Assembly: GCA_000209515.2 (NCBI GenBank)
Contig: AEVK01000002.1
Location: 1-50,126 of the forward strand
From: a gamma proteobacterium IMCC1989
GTDB lineage: Bacteria; Pseudomonadota; Gammaproteobacteria; Pseudomonadales; Cellvibrionaceae
DNA: 50,126 nt
Reading direction: 5' to 3'
The notes under the pieces were generated by a model, which saw nothing but the letters and a program-made list of their open reading frames with translations, searched no databases and was not told the DNA's origin. Positions 46,394-50,126 of this stretch are shown piece after piece. A program made the position numbers and the translations under genes. Every line of letters starts with the position of its first letter. Positions within the stretch are counted from its first letter, which is position 1.

Positions 46394-47104
46394 TTAATCT
46401 TTTACAGGCAGCTTACGCTTTCGCATAATAACCAGGGTCAATAAAAAACCGATCACTGCACCGCCAATATGTGCCTCATGGGCGATATTAGCACCAAAAA
46501 CAGAAAAACCCGTGACACTCGCATAAAGATCAAAAGCGAGTAACGCTGGCACAAAAAACTTCGCAGGAACAGGCCAAGGCAACAACAGAAAAATCAATTT
46601 ATGATTGGGAAAGCAATAAGCAAAGCCCGCCAAAATGCCATAAATAGCCCCCGAGGCACCCACTACGGGTGAAGAAAAAATACGCACTGCCTGCTCTGAA
46701 GAGGGAAATTGCACGTAAGCAAGGATCTGAAAAACATCTTTTAGAGAAACACCTGCATCCAGCAAAGGTTGTATCGCTGCCTGAAATTGATAATGGTTTA
46801 CCAACTGGTACACCAACGCCGCACCAATACCACAAACCAAATAGAACAATAAGAAACGAACGGTTCCCCACACCTGCTCTAATACACGGCCAAACATCCA
46901 CAAACCCAACATATTAAAAACAAGATGCATAAGACCCCCATGCACAAATAAATGGCTTAAAAATTGCCACGGGTGAAACGACGGGGACTGCCAATAGTGT
47001 AGTGCCAAATGCGTCGTACTATTTAACGTCAGCATCTCCAATAGAAACACGGTTGCGCATAAAGCAATCAACACATTGGTCGCGGTAAAATAATTAAGTT
47101 TCAC
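46394..47104 (-). CDS. Rhomboid intramembrane serine protease
   Basis: About 236 residues with six predicted membrane helices. Rhomboid landmarks: HxxxN in VHGGLMHLVFNMLGLWMFG, catalytic Ser in GASGAIYG (about residue 151) and catalytic His in AHIGGAVIGFLL. The large loop after helix 3 (about 100-145) is longer than in GlpG. It cleaves membrane proteins within the bilayer; substrate unknown. A GTG at 47104 with a GGGTTTGAA-like box is preferred over an in-frame TTG at 47125. Confidence 0.88.
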   Translation of the reverse strand: MKLNYFTATNVLIALCATVFLLEMLTLNSTTHLALHYWQSPSFHPWQFLSHLFVHGGLMHLVFNMLGLWMFGRVLEQVWGTVRFLLFYLVCGIGAALVYQLVNHYQFQAAIQPLLDAGVSLKDVFQILAYVQFPSSEQAVRIFSSPVVGASGAIYGILAGFAYCFPNHKLIFLLLPWPVPAKFFVPALLAFDLYASVTGFSVFGANIAHEAHIGGAVIGFLLTLVIMRKRKLPVKD

Positions 47105-47259
47105 TGATTCAAACCCAGTTAACAACGGAAGAGAGAATTATCCCATTTAACGTGAAACTAGCAAATAGATTATTGGGTGTGCGAACAGCACACCTGAGAT
47201 ATGAGTCGGGGAAAAGAGAGGGAGATATTAAAAAGCTAAACTGATGTTACTTAGCAAGA

Positions 47260-47484
47260 TCATGCAGCGTATTCCGAATGCGCTACATCACCATCAGATA
47301 AAGCATACATTTCAGCATAGGCCACGCCTTCGCGCAATAATTGTGCTTGGCGCAAAAAACTCATACCTTCTGGCGCTAAAGGCACCATATCTTCAATGTG
47401 TTCCCATGAGCCCCTTATCAGGAAAATGGTAAAACCATTATGTACATTCACTAATGTGCTGCTATCACTAAATTGCCAATTCAT
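47260..47484 (-). CDS. Small protein, unknown function
   Basis: A 74-residue protein (starts MNWQFSDSSTLVNVHNGFTI). The ATG at 47484 is supported by a CGAGGT box six to seven bases upstream. It has a short beta-rich N-terminal half with GFTIFLIRGSWE and an alanine/glutamate-rich helical C-terminus. No signal peptide or membrane segment. I do not recognise the family. Confidence 0.65.
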   Translation of the reverse strand: MNWQFSDSSTLVNVHNGFTIFLIRGSWEHIEDMVPLAPEGMSFLRQAQLLREGVAYAEMYALSDGDVAHSEYAA

Positions 47485-47635
47485 TTGAATACCTCGACGA
47501 AATAACAAAAACTTGTTTAAAAAATAATACTACATTTGATGGCGGGGATTATGATGTGTTGCAAGCAACACGTCTGTCATCTACATCCTCCATATACTGT
47601 AGGAGATAGATTACATTGATGCACAGCGATACCTT

Positions 47636-47665
47636 TAAAAAGGCAAAGATAAAAAGGCAAAGAAA
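47636..47665. repeat. Short direct repeat AAAAAGGCAAAG
   Basis: Two copies of TAAAAAGGCAAAGA in tandem just past the DUF2894-like stop codon; may be slippage. No hairpin. Confidence 0.6.
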
Positions 47666-47675
47666 AATCAGAAAA

Positions 47676-48515
47676 TCACTTTTTCTGCTTAGGAGCCGGA
47701 GGGATTTCTTGTGCTAACCATTGCAGGGTTTCAAAGTAACCGACATAACGACTGATATAAGCAGGGGAAAGGTCATTGATTTGTCTAAGCAATTTGATGG
47801 CTAATATTTCGGGGTTTAATGGACCAGGGTTTTCTGGTGTTTCATTAAAGGCGGAATCAATAAATTGATCAACACGCTGCTGATGCTGAAACTGCTGATA
47901 AGCCACACCCGCTTTTAATCTCGGTAACGGCGTCGAACGAGTGCTTTTTTGTGCTTTATTATTTAATAATACTTGCTCTTGCTGACTTAGCTGTTCGGCA
48001 AATTTGATAGCTGTATCGCCTTTTTCAACTGCATCTGCAATCGAACCATCACCCCCAAAGCCGGTAACAGTATTCTCCACCACAGCATCATCAGCAAGCA
48101 CCTTACGTAAGCTCGACAGAGCCAGCACCACAGACGATGGCTTCACCATTGGTAGCTTACTTATTTGCTCTGTAGTTGTTTTTTCTGTAGTTGTTTTTTC
48201 TGTAGTCGTTTTTTCTGTAGCTGTTTTTTCTGTAGCCGCCTCAGCGGTTAATTTATCAAAAGCTATTTCGTACGCATCAAGCGCTAGCTGTGCTTTTGTT
48301 AACAAACGTTCGCGCACACTCTCTCGTTGCTCAAGCGAACGGCGAATCAATGACTCGATAAAACACAATCGCACCGAGTTTTGTTGACTCACACCTTGCT
48401 GTTTTAACAAAACGAGTTTTTCTATTAACGCTTGCTCAACCACAGAGTATTGATCACGTGTACTACACTCCCTGCCCACAAGAGGCTGATCAACAAGAGG
48501 CTGGAGACCTTCCAT
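47676..48515 (-). CDS. DUF2894-like protein, third gene of a MotAB/ZorAB-like trio
   Basis: About 279 residues, no signal peptide or membrane helix. The C-terminal motif GPLNPEILAIKLLRQINDLSPAYISRYVGYFETLQWL matches, as I recall, DUF2894 proteins of Pseudomonas and Xanthomonas. The N-terminal half is helical (about 15-90). A TEKT-type repeat of 15-bp units (about residues 93-115) joins it to an alanine/valine-rich middle region. The ATG at 48515 follows the stop codon of the OmpA-like gene after a single base, so translation is coupled. Function unknown; the strict linkage suggests a cytoplasmic partner of the membrane complex. The frame is open further upstream inside the OmpA-like gene but that part is not expected to be translated. 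Confidence 0.75.
   Translation of the reverse strand: MEGLQPLVDQPLVGRECSTRDQYSVVEQALIEKLVLLKQQGVSQQNSVRLCFIESLIRRSLEQRESVRERLLTKAQLALDAYEIAFDKLTAEAATEKTATEKTTTEKTTTEKTTTEQISKLPMVKPSSVVLALSSLRKVLADDAVVENTVTGFGGDGSIADAVEKGDTAIKFAEQLSQQEQVLLNNKAQKSTRSTPLPRLKAGVAYQQFQHQQRVDQFIDSAFNETPENPGPLNPEILAIKLLRQINDLSPAYISRYVGYFETLQWLAQEIPPAPKQKK
48171..48240. repeat. 15-bp tandem repeat in the DUF2894-like gene
   Basis: Four units of CTGTAGTTGTTTTTT (with single changes) plus a partial fifth, encoding repeated Thr-Glu-Lys-Thr-Thr on the minus strand. In-frame length change would be tolerated. Confidence 0.85.
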
Positions 48516-48516
48516 G

Positions 48517-49215
48517 TTATAAGTCCGTATCTGCTTGGTGAATAGAATTAACCTCTGTACCCGTATTTTCAGTCGTGTTGTTGACCACCGCGTTATTATT
48601 GGCGATTCTAGGCACTGGTGCCATTTCAACCCGTCGGTTTTTTGCGCGACTAGCACGATCGGTATTGGGCACCACCGGTTGCTGAGCACCAAATGCCGCC
48701 GCAAATACCATCGAAGACGGCATACCTTCTTCGATCAATGCACGAGTTACAGTCAGCGCCCTTTGTGCAGACAAATCCCAGTTGTCACTAAAGTTAAGAT
48801 TGCCTGTTTGAATCGGCTTATCATCGGTAAAACCACTAACCATTAACAATTGCTCGCGCTCACTCAAATATATTTTCAATGGCGCAACTAGCGTATTCAA
48901 TAATTCTCGACCATTTTCTTGTAGCGTGGAGGAGTTATTCGCAAATAATACATTACCGCTAATACCAATACGGCCATCACGTAACGTGACTCGCCCAGTC
49001 GCTAACGGATCAGACAATGCTTGCTCTAACGCCATCCTGCGCTGCTCTTCCATTTTACGCTTGGCAGTTTCCTCTTCTAAGTTCTGTGATAACTCTAACT
49101 GAAAACCTAAAGACCACACCAACAGCAGTACAAACACCCCCACCACACCCGCCATCAAATCACCAAAAATGGGCCAAACGGGTTGATCATCAATACCTTC
49201 GTTTAATCGGTTCAT
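48517..49215 (-). CDS. MotB/ZorB-like OmpA-domain membrane protein
   Basis: A 232-residue protein. One N-terminal membrane helix (about 20-42, LMAGVVGVFVLLLVWSLGF) is preceded by WPIFGD, with Asp19 placed like the ion-carrying Asp of MotB. A coiled coil follows (about 45-70), then an OmpA/MotB peptidoglycan-binding domain (about 85-205; SGFTDDKPI, NWDLSAQRALTV, AKNRRVEM). C-terminal Asn/Thr-rich tail. AAGGG box before the ATG; 13 bases after the stop codon of the coiled-coil gene upstream. Expected to form a stator-like membrane channel with that protein (inferred from MotAB, ExbBD and ZorAB). Confidence 0.85.
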   Translation of the reverse strand: MNRLNEGIDDQPVWPIFGDLMAGVVGVFVLLLVWSLGFQLELSQNLEEETAKRKMEEQRRMALEQALSDPLATGRVTLRDGRIGISGNVLFANNSSTLQENGRELLNTLVAPLKIYLSEREQLLMVSGFTDDKPIQTGNLNFSDNWDLSAQRALTVTRALIEEGMPSSMVFAAAFGAQQPVVPNTDRASRAKNRRVEMAPVPRIANNNAVVNNTTENTGTEVNSIHQADTDL

Positions 49216-49228
49216 ATCACTCTACCCT

Positions 49229-50126
49229 TTATGTCGATTCTGGCGTGGACTTAGGTGAGGGCTTAGATGATGATGTAGAGTCAGGCTTAGATTCGGATTT
49301 AGCAGCCGCACGCCCTAGCTGACGTAACTGCTCAAACATTTCTTGTTGCGACAAAATGGTATGATCAATAATTTCTCGCGCTTGCGCTACATAGTAGCCC
49401 ATTTGCTCATCGCTACGTTGCGTGCTGCTCTCTAGTGAACCTTCAATCAATAGTAAAGTATCGCTCACATCACGGGTCGATTGGCCAAACTGCTCTACCG
49501 CAGTACCAAAGGCATCGCTCACACTCGCCAACTCAACGGCACTACCACTAAAATGATCCGCTGCATCGGTTAAGCGGGTGGTTTCGGTATCCACTTGCTG
49601 ACTAAAACGCTCGCCAATTGCTTTTAAGGTGTCCGCCGAATCACTGGCCAATATCTGTAGTGTATCGCTCTGCTCAGTAGATGACTGCTGCAAGGCATTC
49701 GCTACCGTTGTTAGCTGATCAAATATTTTCTGTCGTTCAATTAATAATTGGTTATCCCGTTCCATGGTATTACTGATTTCAGCGCGAAGCTGGCTAATCA
49801 CTTCTGCCGCAGCGCGTGGGGTTTCAGAAGCCGTCTCAATAAGATGCGCCATAGGTACTTCTAAGCCCGCACCTAATTGCTGCAAATGCTCGGCAGCAAC
49901 TGACCCCAAGTTATTCAGTTGGGCGACCGCCGCATCACCACGGCGCGTTTCATCATCACGTAATGCTGTGAGCTGTTCGTTTAACTGCGTAGTTAATGCT
50001 TGTACCTGAGTTTCATGTCTATCTAGCCATTGTGCTTCGTTCTCAATACGCTGCTCAACTAACTGCTCGGTAGATGATAACAAGGTGCGCATCTCTTCCA
50101 GCAAGGCACTGGTTGTCTGCTGTTGG
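49229..50126 (-). CDS. C-terminal part of a long coiled-coil protein (DUF802-like, ZorA/MotA-like partner; partial)
   Basis: The right edge cuts this gene; about 298 C-terminal residues are visible and the frame is open to the end. It is almost wholly coiled coil, rich in Gln, Glu, Ala and Leu, with a recurrent pattern LxxxVAxALQQSS, DSADTLKAIGERFSQQVDTET and LIEGSLESSTQRSDEQMGYYVAQAREIIDHT, and a Ser/Lys/Pro tail. I recall this type as DUF802 proteins, which carry membrane segments near the N-terminus; that part is outside the window. By position and shape it is the likely MotA/ZorA-type partner of the OmpA-like protein, with a long cytoplasmic tail. Confidence 0.7.
   Translation of the reverse strand, partial: QQQTTSALLEEMRTLLSSTEQLVEQRIENEAQWLDRHETQVQALTTQLNEQLTALRDDETRRGDAAVAQLNNLGSVAAEHLQQLGAGLEVPMAHLIETASETPRAAAEVISQLRAEISNTMERDNQLLIERQKIFDQLTTVANALQQSSTEQSDTLQILASDSADTLKAIGERFSQQVDTETTRLTDAADHFSGSAVELASVSDAFGTAVEQFGQSTRDVSDTLLLIEGSLESSTQRSDEQMGYYVAQAREIIDHTILSQQEMFEQLRQLGRAAAKSESKPDSTSSSKPSPKSTPEST

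Noticed and set aside
48004-48387. Plus-strand Val/Phe-rich frame across the 15-bp repeats
   Set aside because: It is the antisense shadow of the DUF2894-like gene; composition follows the repeat.
47676-50126. Calling the trio a Zorya defence system
   Set aside because: Only a ZorA/ZorB-like shape is visible; the third gene is not ZorC, ZorD or ZorE, no nuclease or helicase is linked in view, and the N-terminus of the coiled-coil protein is outside the window.

Overview
The window comes from a moderately AT-rich gammaproteobacterium, most likely a free-living aquatic or marine one. This rests on a complete MSHA-type pilus cluster, an Lrp very close to the enterobacterial protein, a hexameric-type citrate synthase facing the sdh/suc TCA cluster, and gammaproteobacterial-length DinG, ExoI and PyrB. 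The genus cannot be named from sequence reading alone. No tRNA, rRNA, CRISPR array, prophage or intact insertion sequence was seen.

Layout. (1) Positions 1-60 hold the first 20 codons of a minus-strand gene of unknown function that begins a G-N-E repeat tract. (2) 619-15351, minus strand: an MSHA type IV pilus operon read mshI, mshI2, mshJ, mshK, mshL, mshE, mshG, mshA, mshC, mshD, mshO, mshP, mshQ. It covers the PilM/N/O/P-like platform, secretin, extension ATPase, inner-membrane core, major pilin, minor pilins and a 1399-residue mosaic tip/adhesin candidate. (3) 15677-28424: housekeeping genes moaA, lrp facing ald, dinG, a PlsC-type acyltransferase, pyrB, sbcB, an OmpA-like lipid-free periplasmic protein, class I fumarase and a membrane-anchored coiled-coil protein. 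(4) 28764-29776: a PuuD-type membrane protein and a 70-residue unknown protein. (5) 29906-43915: the TCA block. Reading from the divergent gltA/sdhA region, the minus strand carries sdhA-sdhB-sucA-sucB-lpd-sucC-sucD-sdhC-sdhD. (6) 44040-47484: a LapG-type periplasmic protease, a Cof-type HAD phosphatase, a cupin, a rhomboid protease and a small unknown protein. (7) 47676-50126: a tightly packed trio of a DUF2894-like protein, a MotB/ZorB-like OmpA membrane protein, and the C-terminal part of a long coiled-coil protein that runs off the window.

How the parts work together. The TCA genes encode citrate synthase, 2-oxoglutarate dehydrogenase (E1, E2, E3), succinyl-CoA synthetase, succinate dehydrogenase and, separately, fumarase. 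The msh genes make a surface pilus. MshE keeps two N-terminal motifs of the c-di-GMP-binding MshEN type, and LapG belongs to the c-di-GMP-controlled adhesin-release pathway, so surface attachment is a second theme.

Most unusual points. The succinate dehydrogenase anchor genes sdhCD lie at the far end of the operon, about 8 kb from sdhAB, and both positions that hold the axial haem b histidines in E. coli (SdhC H84, SdhD H71) are not histidine. Two near-identical 15-bp palindromes resembling the HexR operator lie in the 1.17-kb gltA/sdhA spacer. SucB has two lipoyl domains. A perfect 23-bp-arm hairpin sits between lpd and sucC. The trio at the right edge resembles a MotAB/ZorAB-type ion-driven membrane machine with an unknown third partner, and is the best candidate here for an undescribed system.
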